From assembly GCA_008360955.1 (NCBI GenBank), contig LUCM01008940.1:269366-333365 (forward strand): a DNA stretch of 64,000 bases, in the 5' to 3' direction. Under the pieces are notes generated by a model that saw only the letters and a program-made list of their open reading frames with translations, did not search any database and was not told where the DNA came from. The DNA is from Fasciolopsis buskii. Taxonomy: Eukaryota; Platyhelminthes; Trematoda; Plagiorchiida; Fasciolidae. How positions within the stretch are numbered: position 1 is the first letter of the stretch; each line of letters opens with the position of its first letter. This document shows positions 14,118 through 25,596 of the stretch, piece after piece. The position numbers were made by a program, and so were the translations under genes.

Positions 14118-14970
14118 AATCATTTAATCAAGCACACGTAAAAAAAGGAATTTCTCAGAGAACAAGGTGATTGAGTGTAGATAACCTTCGGTGATGGACA
14201 GTTAACAAGAGCAGTCTTGTTTTTCATGGACTGTTCCGCTGTCAGGTAGTTAGGTGATCTCAGATCTATCACACAAGGACCGTCATACAGACGTGGAGAC
14301 ACACGTACAAAAAAGCACAGAGATGAATTTGTTCGTGTTCACCCTGGGACAAAAAATCGAGGCTGTCCGATCCCGTTCTGTGGCTTCGAGCTAATAGTCC
14401 TGCAGTTTAGCTGATAGCCCGATTGAATTGCCTGAATTTCTCCACCCTACTTCTGCCTCAGGAACTGGATCGAGTTCCTGTTCACCTCATCTCTCGAATG
14501 TCACATCAACTATCGAGTCTGCCGGTTGTTTGAAGCCCTTCGAGATGGTATGTGCTCCACCTCATTCGTCTATCTGTTAAAGTATCCGTAAGACATGTAC
14601 AACGACACGGTCGATGTGTGGTCTCCGTGATGGACGGCCAGTAGACTGACCGGCAAACTGGCTGCGCAGCCCACCGCTTGACTAGGCTCGCCTTTCGGTC
14701 GAACCCCTCTGAGCTTAGCACGCCACGGACGGAAGATCATCAATGGCCAAACTGAACCAAAGCATTAACACTGGTGTGTATGCCTCTTTTTATGTGTGAA
14801 TATGTGCGTGTTGCTGTTCTACTCCTAACTGTGGTGATGTAACGCGCACGTACAATCAAACTGTACGGAGGGGCTTGCTCTGAAAATTAATATGTGGGGA
14901 GATGAGGGTGTTTAGAGCGTTGGATGTAGGATCTGCTTTCTGGGCTAGCTTTCATCTAAACTACTGCCTC
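14118..14970. other. G+C-richer non-coding segment, possible repeat relic
   Basis: From about 14.44 to 14.75 kb the composition is noticeably richer in G+C and CpG than its surroundings. It contains the B-box-like word cggtcgaacccc near 14696. Neither strand gives a persuasive protein, although a 71-codon minus frame is open at 14506-14721. The compositional break and position next to simple repeats suggest an old dispersed repeat, but I cannot name a family. Confidence 0.25.
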
Positions 14971-15021
14971 TGCGTGTGTGTGTGCGTATGTGTGTGTATG
15001 TATGTGTGTATGTATATGCGT
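14971..15021. repeat. TG/TATG microsatellite, Z-DNA-prone
   Basis: About 50 bp of almost uninterrupted alternating purine-pyrimidine sequence built from TG, CG and TATG units (tgcgtgtgtgtgtgcgtatg at the start). A 143-codon plus frame that runs through it (14978-15409) begins inside the repeat and is not treated as a gene. Confidence 0.85.
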
Positions 15022-15513
15022 GGGTGGGAACAAAGCAGAGGTGGTTTTGTCCGTCTGTGTCAATCACACTGGACTTGACAACAAAGCTGTGCTGATTCAC
15101 TCTGCGGGTGTTGAGCCTTTTTACCTGAACAAGGAGTTGCGTGCGGATGGCTCCCACACGATACTGTCATATACCGCATTGAAACCAAGAGCTTTTCGCA
15201 TTTTTGTTATTGTCACGATCTCCCTGGTAAAGCCCCATTTGTTGGACAGCCGAAGAATGATCGTTGATGAAGCTAAAATAATAGGAAGATTGGGATTCTT
15301 TATGGAAAAAAAACCGCAAAACCCTTGGGTATGTCATCATATTACTCACGGTCTTCGATCCGACGCTTGTTGGCATGCAAGAAAATATAGTCATTTGAAT
15401 AGCATCTAATTCAAGAGACGAAGACTACTTGTATTTCATACCCGAGGGTATAACGAAAAACGAATCGGAAGGCCGTATGCACCAACAGGCGCGCATTAGC
15501 ACACCTGTAGGAC

Positions 15514-15582
15514 TGCATGTGTGTGCATGTATGTGCATGTATGTGTAAATGCATGCATGCACACGTGATTGTGCGTACGCAT
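15514..15582. repeat. TGCATG/TATG microsatellite tract
   Basis: Imperfect repeats of TGCATG, TATG and ACACGTG steps, including the self-complementary word gcatgcatgcacacgtg near 15551. The region lies about 0.5 kb from the TG tract at 14971. The sequence between them shows only short frames. Confidence 0.8.
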
Positions 15583-18500
15583 GTTTGTAACAGACGAAAT
15601 GGAGTTTTACCCAAATAATCTGGTTTACTAACCGGGAGTTTGATCAAGGGGCAAAGGATAATCTTTCTCATTGATATTGACTGGCCCGATCTTCTGCTGC
15701 ATCACACCACCAGGGGTTTTCCAAGTGGGTACACCCCAGGAATCGAGAGGGCATGCTTTTCAGTGGTCAGTGATCTTGTAGGTATTTTAAAGAAGCGATT
15801 AGGACATTTATAATAAAATAAGCATTAAGTGCAAAGCAACCCAACTTTCGCTGTTTTTTTAGTCCTTGGATTATTAGTGTTTATTTAAAGCCGAAATCCC
15901 AATTTTTTCAGGTAACACCCAAGCAAACAATTATAGACCCAGAGATAGTAAATGAGTGGAATGGGATTCCAGTGCTGGTAAAAACTGTTTCCGGCGCTCG
16001 TGCAATTGAAATTGTAGTCCCATCAGTCGATTGAGTTTCATTAATCAATGAGTGACTTTAAGAAGCTTCATCTACAGGCAGCCATTTAGAATGACTTACG
16101 AAACCATCGTTTCCACCAGGAGAGTGTGGATCTTGAATAGCAGTATGACATCCTCCTTAGTCAAGCATTCACAAAGCACTGGTAGCCACCTTCCTTTGGA
16201 ATTAAACCCACTAAATTGTCCGGTGTATCACACAGGACTGCCATACTTCTATGTCAGATTTCTCATTTTGTAAGACTGAATGCCTCTTCTGTCCGACTAA
16301 GATCAAAGCCAAACTCTGGGAGCCTTAAATTCATCAGGATGCGGTTTTCTTGTAAACAGTGCTTTCCGCAATTGAGAGCTCGCCACACTTTTCTCACATA
16401 TCAGTAAACCACCCTAAAGTAGTTACATTTACCGCTGGGAATTGTCGTTAGTTCTGAGATCACATCTTTCATCCGAAGCCTCGGATTTGATAAAGTTGTG
16501 CTTATCGGTCAAATGGATGAAATATTGTAAACTGCGTTCTTCGAAATACCAAATGACTTAGTCATCGAGCTTTCTGCTGCACCAAGCAGATCGTTTTGCC
16601 AGTACCAGGCCAGATGCCCCCAAATGGCCTCGCCGATATTTATATGCGATCAAAACATGGGTTATTCAGTTGGTGAACTCTACTTACCATACGTACCCAT
16701 TACGATTTCATCGGCTGAATAGGACACATCATTTCCGTCGATAAATGACCAAGCTGTAAATCGATGAACGACAGGATAATAAGGTAACAGGCCGTGCAAC
16801 ATGCAACCGCCGGGAGGGGGTCAGTACATGTTCAGCATGTACGTTGTGACACGATTGGCTTCAGTTTGCTTAAAGGTGGAAGTATATTGGAAATTTAGAT
16901 TTCCGCTGATGCGAGATAGTAATAAGTTGATCGGATTTTGCCCATACCTTAGAATTAACGAAATCTTAACCTGATTCAGAGCACTGATCATTACATCCAT
17001 TGTTATCAGGACTATCTCCGAATCGCACTATTTATCCAACGGTACCTTTTGATTGAATTTCCTCGTCAACCCATACATGCGAGACATCTTAAAGGAAATG
17101 AAATAAGTAGTATCACCTGGAACATTATCAAGCCAGAGCCTACGGTTTTCACATAACTAAACCGAAACGTGTTAAGCTAAATTTTTAAATTCTATTCATG
17201 TGTGAAATAACAAGAGGACATATTACTGCTTGCTACTTTTAGCCCATTTACTGTCACCCTGTTAGGGGACTAAAACTTTGCAACTGTCAAATTATTGAGT
17301 AGAACAAAGAGTTGGAATGTGTATACGGATCAGAGGTCTCCAAATTTTTGTCAGATGCACGTAACTACTAAGAACGCAAAAGTCGACGCCAGTGGGCGGA
17401 TGATCTACCTCTAAACTACCGTGGACACGGTTCTCGGACGCAAATTACGTAGTTAAGATCTAGTGTTTCACGAACCATTACTACTAAGACATTCAAATAA
17501 TGGTTCAAGCAGCGCTGGATCTTCATCGACGTCATTTGCATCCGAAAGTTGTGTCCACGGTAGCAGAAAGGTTGAGCATCTTCCCGGAAAGCGAAAGATC
17601 GTTAGTTTGCTTCCGGCTCGTTGTGTCGATTTTGGGATTGCTTATACGTACATGGATTTCGCATTCTACATAACATCCGACCACTCGTGCCACCTCAAAA
17701 CAGATGATTAGATGTTTGACTATACTTGTTCTGAAATGCTGCAGAATGTTAAAAATCTCAGGAAAACTGATGCAATAAAACATTCAATGTGGATAAAAAA
17801 ATAAGAAAGTTTTCAATTCGTTGACAAAAATTACGGTCAGCCTAAAAATGGTATCCTCATTTACTAGTAACACGTTTTAGCAGAAGAGCCGATTATTGTT
17901 TTACTCAATGCAGCAACCTTGGGGATGAGCTTTTTAGTCAACAAAATTGAACCAAATATCTTTTAGACCACATAAAACTTCATTCGGTATACAAGTGCCT
18001 TAGGGGAGCTTCTACCTCTCTGTATGAACCGAAAAATGCACTATAACACTTTTTACCAACAACATGGTACTGTGTTCAATGGTCACGCACCACAAATTGG
18101 TGGTTGCTATCCTATTAAATCAAGGTCATGTACCAGTCAGACTTCTTCCCAAATAAGAAGCTGATTATGAATATTTGGGTAGAGATTCGCTTCTCAGGTC
18201 TCCGGGGTTTCATAGCTTATTAATCAAAGAGTGAATTAATGGACATCTCCGGGATAAATCTGCGTACATGCTGATCATGGGGCAATCCCAAGTAGTGTTC
18301 AGTGCATTCCGAGGAAACGAGGCGAGTACCTCAAGTGGAACGGGAGTTGGACATATTTTGGTTAGTCAAGCTCCGTAAATGTGAATGCTATTTTTGCCAT
18401 ACTTTCCAGGTTTTATAGAATGACCAACAAGCAGCATGCAAGTTTTTCTAAAACTGGTTCTGCCTTGCCGTGGTGCGCATTACTTGATCTTTCTGATTAA

Positions 18501-18900
18501 GTTGAGGTTGTTATGAAGAAAATGAACTGGAGTCTGGTGAAAAGTAAAAGGAACTATGCATTTTCCAAGTTTTATTTATGAAAGTGCATGACCATAGTTC
18601 GGGTATGGTTGATGTCCACGATAAACAGGATTCTGAACGCAACCAGGTAGTGATAATAAATGAGACATCGTAATAAACCGTAGGAAAAACGACGTTTTCT
18701 TTATGCAGGTTGACGGGAACCTAGAGACGAACCAACAAAACTGCGCCTTCTGTGGCACTGGCAAATCAAATTAGACATTCGAGATCACGTGACTTGAGGG
18801 TAGAAAGTTATGCGGTATTCTAGAAACGCCAACAATTCTATTCCCGGGCCTCCAGTAAAGCTAGAAACCGGAAGAAAAAACATTACTCATCTAAAAACTC
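15583..18900. other. Non-coding stretch with a short hairpin and a Ser-rich open segment
   Basis: I see no convincing gene. At 16824-16842 there is a perfect 7-bp inverted repeat (gtacatg) with a 5-nt loop. At 17464-17570 a 107-nt plus-strand segment lies between AG and GT and reads as a Ser-rich peptide (NNGSSSAGSSSTSF within it). The acceptor has no pyrimidine tract, so I do not call it an exon. The rest is featureless. Confidence 0.35.
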
Positions 18901-18970
18901 CATCGCAAATCGGAATCGCACCGGCGACCGTCCGCCTGCCAGGAAGATGCTGTTCATTTGAGCCACCAGG
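18901..18970 (-). repeat. tRNA-like segment, possibly a tRNA-derived SINE relic
   Basis: Read on the minus strand this 70-nt stretch has an A-box-like word (gtggctcaaatgaacagc). It is followed, at roughly tRNA spacing, by a B-box-like word (ggtgcgattcc). Between them a 7-nt loop ctggcag can be closed by a weak stem. Acceptor-stem pairing is poor and the T loop departs from consensus, so it is not a functional tRNA. A degenerate tRNA-derived short element or a chance match is more likely. Confidence 0.3.
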
Positions 18971-19324
18971 TATGCGGATCTGCTAGAATTTCTTTAAGGG
19001 AAATTCTTGACATTTGTAATGACAAACCCCGCTTGTTGTCATATTTGGCACATGAGTACTTTTGGTCTATTCTAATTTTAATTTCATTACTATTATTGTT
19101 TCTACCCTTAGGCCAACAAAGTTTTATTTGATCTTTCTATTCCTTCGAAGTCGTACTTGATTTGGCGTATTTTATCTCACATAGTCTCTTCCTTTGCGTG
19201 AACCAATTCAAAATATTGCTAGACAAAATGATTGAAGATCTGATTTCAAACCAGGCCCTTTATGAATGCATGATTTTATTTGAACTGTAAAAATGACCCC
19301 TTAAACTAGAAAGTTTCTTAGCAG
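18971..19324. other. Non-coding stretch, nothing seen
   Basis: A+T-rich sequence without open frames of note, repeats or RNA-like elements. Confidence 0.4.
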
Positions 19325-19486
19325 CCAATTTTGAAATCCTTTAGTACACGTAACCGGATCCGTGTTCACGGCAGGAAGTCTACCCCGCACATCACTGCAT
19401 CGGACAGAAGGTACACTCCTATTTGTAATTTCCTATTTGTGTTCAGATATTACACTACTAGTCGTCGAAGGATACATGAACTGTTG
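19325..19486 (+). CDS. Candidate exon pair split by a 36-nt intron, unidentified
   Basis: After a cag acceptor, 19325-19410 reads in phase 0 as a basic peptide (RNRIRVHGRKSTPHITASDR in its second half). At 19411 a gtacac donor begins a pyrimidine-rich, A+T-rich segment that ends in gtgttcag at 19446. Removing these 36 nt keeps the frame and continues as YYTTSRRRIHELL to a GT at 19487, or reads on to a stop at 19517. Very short introns are known in flatworm genes. Because 36 is a multiple of three, the unspliced frame is open too, so splicing is inferred only from the signals. The protein is not recognised. Confidence 0.3.
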
Positions 19487-21995
19487 GTAACTCATTTAGA
19501 AGCTCACAATGTGAAATGAGTGACGGAACTTCGCTTGGTCCAGTGGCAAATCAAATCAATTTTTATTACCGTAGTCGGCCAGCCCCAAAGGATATATAGC
19601 ACTGAGGAACGGTTGGTTTCATAAATTAATCCTCTAACCTACATTCTCGAAATATTCTAGATGACTTAGGTGATCCTACGTGCAAGTCATGTGACAAAGT
19701 CTAGCGCAGCTTTACTATCGCCTGTAACTACGACCAACCAATCAGAATAGTTGTGGCTCGCAAAAGTTAAAAGCGAACATTCCGCTAAGGTCACTGGCCT
19801 ACGAGCATCCGACCAATGATGTTTTATTCCAGTCACTGTAAATGAATGCCTTGAGAATAAATCCAAATGTAATTTCTAGTTGTCAGAGCCTCGTTGGTAT
19901 CTTTATTTGAACAGTACGGGGCTGAAGCCTGGAATTCATGTCCGCGGATTATCTCGGTCGAGCAGAAGTGCTACGAAGACGCCTAGTGTGGATAGCCCGC
20001 GTGAATACCTCTAATTCGATTTGTACATGCACGGCCACTGGTGATGCCGATTATTAAACTGCATGTAATCATTTGCGGTTTTTACAATCTCAAGAAGTTT
20101 CCTTATTGAAATTTGCTTTTTCCCGAAGGATGCCAAATTTTTAAGTAAAACTGGATTAAGAGCCTTGTTTAACAACGCGAAGTTCCGCTGCATCCTTTGT
20201 GTCTATTTTTAAGGAGTAAAAACAGATGGTTTAAATAAAACGGATTTTTTGAACCAGACTCAAAGACCTCCAAGTTTTTATGAGAGTCAAATTCACATAG
20301 AATTCACATGCTGATTAACTGAGTAATCCAAACATGTTTAGATCGTCCACTGAAAGCTACTCAGTAAACTATTTAAACCCATATTCTAGCTCTGCTCATC
20401 CGATAGAGCCCAATGACAGTTTGCCCAGCTACTCTCAACCTGGATTCTAGCAGTACTGCACTCGTTTATCGATAAGATTAGGTGTGTTGGTCGAACCATG
20501 TCCTGGCATTGTCATCACCACTTCGGAAAGTCACACCTGTTTGGCCCGCGCTACCGGATCAGGGCTGTTCACCATACTTAACCACAGAGGCCTCTTATTC
20601 ATGATGAGATTGAGAATATTTATTTCACTAAAATGAGTCATAACTTATTGGAAAGTGTATGAAGGTTCGAATTTCGGACACTCACTGGGATTCTTGCTCC
20701 CAAACTTAGTTATTCCGAGATTCGAAAAACATTTCACGACAATTTTACAGAGTTCACTCAGTGCGTTTATTCATTTTGGCTCAGCCGAAGTACCGGGAGG
20801 AAAGATGCTGTCGTCAAGCCTACAGTTTGTGAGTACAGTGCCTTTTGCTTCCGCCAACTCTGCTGTCAAATACTTCATCTAATGGATATTTTGTTATCGG
20901 AATTTTCTCTGACCATCCATTAGGTCCAGCAGAAATTTCGTCAATGTGCGTTTAGTGTAACTGACACTTTGTCCACGGACTTATTATCCGTTTTATTGGG
21001 TAAAGGAAACAAACCCAACAAGATGACACTAATAATGTTGTCAAGTGCTTCAGAAGTTTAACAAATCAATACATGGTGAACGGTTATTTAAAACAACAAC
21101 CCGATCGGGAAAAACAATTAAGCAGTCGTAGGGCCATTTCATTAGCCACAGGTATTCAGTGTGGCTTTCTGTACAGTACGATTTCATCTAGGGATCAACG
21201 TTGCGATCTGCTTTTACCCGCGAAGCCACTTTCTAGAATGTGCACTGCATTAGTTGCTAATTACCAATACTATCCGGGACACTTATGTCTGTTCATGAGG
21301 TACAATTGTGTATCACTCACCATCCAACCGTCACGCTAATTTCAATCACAAACGCATTTTCAGGCTTGATGTAGTTGCACTTTAGATAGTGGAATCACGC
21401 GTGACTCCTCATTGACCCTCTCGTCTAGTTATCTTGTCCTTCGCTAGGTGTCGGCTTTGATCCGCCGGAGCTTCACGAGAAAACTGCATTGATCTAAAAC
21501 TTTTTAATAAAGATTTAGCGTGGGATTCATTGTTATTCGTGAGATCACCAACTTTCAAACTTTCCTCTAAAATCTCCCACGGATATGTTGAGATATTTGG
21601 TTGGATTAGGGACTTTCCCCCGTAAGTTCCGTCTATGCTGATTGCAAATGCCACGGGACTTCAGATAAGCTTATCATTATCCGCGCCTGAGCACAGAGTT
21701 CATACATCTCCGAAACAAGTGACCGATGTTGGATTAGTCAGGTTTTTCTTTCTGTTTTAGTTCTGGTGCGTATTTGTAACTGGATTTCACTCGGTAATGA
21801 CCTACATGGAAAGAAAACTCAAACGAAAATATTTTGTGCGACGTTCCATTAACCCCACTGATTTTTAATCCTCAGTGAACCGAGAAACTCAGAACGATGA
21901 AACTTGATATGATGGCGTGCTAACCTAATGGTAGATTTGAAATACGACCATGCTAAATTGGTTGACTCGGTAGCGAGAAACGTTGGACAGGTTAC
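19487..21995. other. Non-coding stretch, no supported gene
   Basis: The stretch 20.40-20.60 kb is slightly richer in G+C and includes B-box-like words, but lacks a matching A box. Open segments (20655-20882 and 21073-21339 on plus, 21409-21654 on minus) are 75-88 codons, without motifs or good splice context. Confidence 0.35.
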
Positions 21996-22110
21996 ATAAA
22001 TTTTCAGTGTTGTTGGCTCTAAGCTCGGCGTTTAGATCCCCGACGTTTCGTCACAAGCACTGATGATGGTTATGAAATGTCAACGACCCAAACGTCATGC
22101 TCAACGCTCA
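21996..22110 (-). mobile_element. Possible Penelope-like element UTR relic
   Basis: Centred on 22041-22069 is a short stem-like word, cgacgtttcgtc, followed by ctgatgatgg. On the minus strand it reads as a ctgaYgaagg/cgaaacgtcg-type arrangement. I associate such arrangements with untranslated regions of Penelope-like and some other retroelements in animals. The surrounding hundred bases have no open frame. This is resemblance from memory only, with no coding evidence. Confidence 0.25.
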
Positions 22111-24206
22111 CAAAACTTTGAAAACTGCCAACCTGAAATACACAAAACATACCAATATTCAAAATAGTTGAACGATTTATAAAAATGGCAGCTTGCTCCA
22201 GAAACTCGATAGACTATTTGCTGATGACTAAGCAGGTTTTTTGGGCTTATTTTCATCGATGTGGCGGATGGTTTCGACTTTGATTTTTCCCAGTTCGTCG
22301 GGGAGGACGGAATTCACTTCTTTCTCTAAGCAGAGGATTAAAGATCTCCAACATTTTCACCTGGGTTCATGTGTGGACTGTGAGCATTTTAGTCTATAGT
22401 TCCGAGGTTTCGGCACAATGAAGGCATTCTAGTGACTGTTGGTTTGGGCAACTTTTTCACGAATTCAAGTCTAAGTGTCAGAAGAAAGCAGACTGCAATT
22501 AAAGGGAATTCGCTAACTGGTCTTGAACTCTTGAAATACGGAACACTGTTTAGAAAATTATTTGATTTCAACCTTTTTCCTCTGATTTCACTCTGAAAAA
22601 GAATATGCACGCGCATGTGTTCGAGGTGTGTAACAAAATGCGATTGGCCGTGGATTTGAGAACCTCAACTACCAAGGAAAAAGACGAACGGCACTGGAAA
22701 TCAAATGTCTACAGCAGTAACACGAAAGTCGCTACTTTTTTTATTGCTCTGCCAATTGCCTGTCTAATCTACCACCAATCAGAAATCGATCATCCCGTTA
22801 AGTCTGGCATGGACTCTGGAATCCCATTATATTAAAGTCGAAACATCCTTAAAGAACATTTGGATCTGTATTCCACCGTTTTTGATGCTGTTAGTTTTTT
22901 CGATCTATTTCCATTTGTTCAAATTTCCATCAATACTTTACACATTGCTTGTAGCCCGCTGACGTCGACTGGCTGGTATTAGCCACACTCCAGGTTCATT
23001 TTTGTTGCACTTTGCTACCAATCCCCCAATCACAATTCTATCTGGTTGACTAGCGACGAAGCACTTGGAACGCATCAGAATGTGGTTACTGACTGGATGG
23101 TGAAAAGAAAATGCACAAAAAGCGCTCATCTGAAGAAGTTGCAACTGTCTTGACCCAAATTGTGGAGGAATGAAGGGAACCTAATGAGCTGAATGTTAGT
23201 AAGTGTGCTTATCACTAATTGGCATTTACACAGTCGAGATCGAGGTCACTACGTCCATGCTGCTAGCTGGATGTTCTCGTGATTCGTCATTGTATAGTGA
23301 CTGAAGACGAACGCAGCAGTCCTATTCATCTAAGGCTTGGGTAGATCGAGAGTATTCGACCCACGAACGGTAAGCAATTTCTTGCTACGGTTTTTAGAAT
23401 ACTGAACTATGAAATACTAAATAGACGCTTGTGTGCAACAGTTGATCTCTAGATGTTTAGGGAATTAGCACATCTCTCATTGCCAGCAGGAGTCACGCTG
23501 CTAAGTAGCTTCGAACAAAACCTCATTTCATCATTCTACAGACAGGACTAATAAGAAAATTACTAATTGCAATTGTCCGATTTTAAAACGGCAATGAAAG
23601 CTCTCATTTTTTGAGGGGAAAATACAATTAGAATAAACCACCTTGGTTTCCAACCTCATGCTGCAACTTTTAGTCGATTTCTTTCTACTGATTTTGGGAT
23701 TAGAAATACCGTTTTTTTCTCTTCCATCAGTAGTCTGTTCACTTCCTTGATAATGTGATATAATGAAAATAACAGTATTTTACCGTTAAAGTCACGGTGA
23801 TCATTTGACGTATATTTTGAATGCAATTTTTGTGAAACAAGCTCGCTAAATGTTTCATCTTTTGGTGCACGAAAACTGGCGACACTGTGGAATGACTAGG
23901 AGCTAACTAGGGAAAGAGTGATTGGTTAAGAGTAATGAGTGAATCTTCAGACTGTCTTGCGGTAGAGTTTTATGAAGACAGGGATCCGGGACGAATGTTT
24001 GAACGGCCAACTTTGTAGTAGCGAGGAGAAAAGCGCATGAAGGTAAGAGGCAAATTACGAGAGGCGGCCTAGAGCAAACGGTAAGAAAAATTTGGTTGCA
24101 TCGAGCCCAATGAAGAAAGTTAAAGTTGGATATCATCGAATAGTCAATCATTCAAAGTTAAACGCCCATATAGATATATATATGTCTACTTGAATATTTT
24201 TCACAG
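22111..24206. other. Non-coding stretch, no supported gene
   Basis: Short open segments only (22389-22616 on minus, 22605-22835 on plus, 23903-24151 on minus). A small TA-rich run lies at 24172-24184. Nothing else stands out. Confidence 0.4.
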
Positions 24207-24308
24207 ATAAAAAATTATCTGAGCAATGTTGGTGTGGTTGAGTGGGAAATCAGCGTGGATGGACAAGTGCGAAATTCTCACTCAGCTGACTCAGATAAGC
24301 AAGCAAAG
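24207..24308 (+). CDS. Candidate 34-codon exon, phase 0-0, unidentified
   Basis: A 102-nt segment lies between a good acceptor (aatatttttcacag) and a GT donor (gcaaag|gtgaac). It reads in phase 0 at both ends as a hydrophilic peptide containing SNVGVVEWEISVDGQVRNSH followed by an Asp/Lys-rich tail. Signal quality, symmetric phase and composition make it one of the better exon candidates here. The peptide is too short for me to assign to a family. Confidence 0.35.
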
Positions 24309-25304
24309 GTGAACACACAGTTGAAGTCGTGGGATCGCATGTACCATTCCAGTGAAACGTATTCAGTGCAGGTCTACTCATCCTCAAGCCGAAATTTGGT
24401 GAACTGGACAACGTAGAAAAGTAAACCTAACTCACCTCGTCCGTTACGTGAGTCCCAAAGAAAACACGCACAAATAGAAACAAACATTCTTGCGATGAAC
24501 TGATACGGACTGATGCTTTTAATTGAGCGTGACTAAAATCTCTCTTTATAGTCTACTGATCAACCATCTCAATAATAAGGGTAACTGGTAGTCGTTAACA
24601 TGGAGTGGAATGATGCCGTCACCGTAGAACTTTGATGTCAATAAAGCCGGTTAGTAAAGATATTATTCTTGATCGGGAACCTGTTATTCCTGCCACGAGC
24701 GATTGCGCATACGTGTAGTTGACGGAGACAGAGAAAAGGACAGAGAGAGGGAATAAAATCAACGGGGCTGCATATGACCTGTCACTGTAATAGGACATTC
24801 GTTCTCTCCAATTCACCACTAGCCAGAAGGTGCAGTGCGCATGACGAATATTTGTTTCCGCTCTCCTAGCAGGCACTAAGAGGGGAGTTTTGTTTGGTTC
24901 CCAGGATTGACTTGCTCTCCTTCTAAGCTTTATTCTTTTTTCATTTAGTTCCCAATCATATAAAAGGATTTGACGTGTCTAATGATGCTAGTCCATTAAG
25001 AAATGCTATTTTTAAAGGTAACGGCAATTTGAAGCTAGCGAACAAACGGTTCAGAGAACGGTAAGATTGAAATTCTCAGTGGGAAAGCACAACAGTTTCT
25101 TCTTTCGGCCTGGGTCAGTAGAGTATCGTCCAAGTGTTCCTGACAGGCTGACAGGCGCAAGCTTTCTTGCATTCGAGTAACTTAGTTGAGATTAAATAAG
25201 TCCCCATAAAAGGGACAGTTCATCCAAAGGGATTGAAATGAGTAAATATGAAAATATCCGTTAATTCGGACAAAATTTTCTGATCTGTTTGAGATCAGGC
25301 GACT

Positions 25305-25596
25305 AGTGCCAATTAAGTCGATCGTTGAAAATGAGGCTGCTTTGTCTGTCAAATTAAAGACTCAAATAAGCAACGTTAGTTATCCAAAGAACAGCTGTGT
25401 GAGAATTTGTTCTCAAAGTAATCACACGGAGTCAACTCAGCTCGGGTTTTACTGCAGCCACCCTTGCACAGATGGATTTGGGCTTTGCTCAATATTTCCG
25501 AATGTGACCTACAGAATATCAAAAGAACAACTGCAAGCTACCAATGAAAATGACCATACGGAAGAGGAAGCATTTCAAAAGCAAGAGCACCACTGA
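25305..25596 (+). CDS. Candidate terminal exon of a Cys-containing secreted-type protein
   Basis: The frame is open from an AG (gactag) to a TGA at 25594, 96 codons. The translation has five cysteines concentrated in its middle (SCVRIC, YCSHPC, GLCS) and three N-glycosylation sequons (NVS, NHT, NVT). It ends in a Glu/Asp/Gln-rich tail. This is the composition expected of an extracellular domain, possibly a divergent EGF-like or small disulfide-bonded fold, but no family consensus is satisfied. Length alone is not significant. Confidence 0.3.

Noticed and set aside
14978..15409. A 143-codon plus-strand open frame
   Set aside because: It starts inside the TG microsatellite (Cys/Val-rich beginning), and the remainder has no recognisable domain.
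22025..22100. Possible hammerhead ribozyme (GTC, CTGATGA and GAAA words in order)
   Set aside because: The stem I and stem II segments are too short to pair and stem III pairs at only a few positions, so the three-stem fold cannot form.
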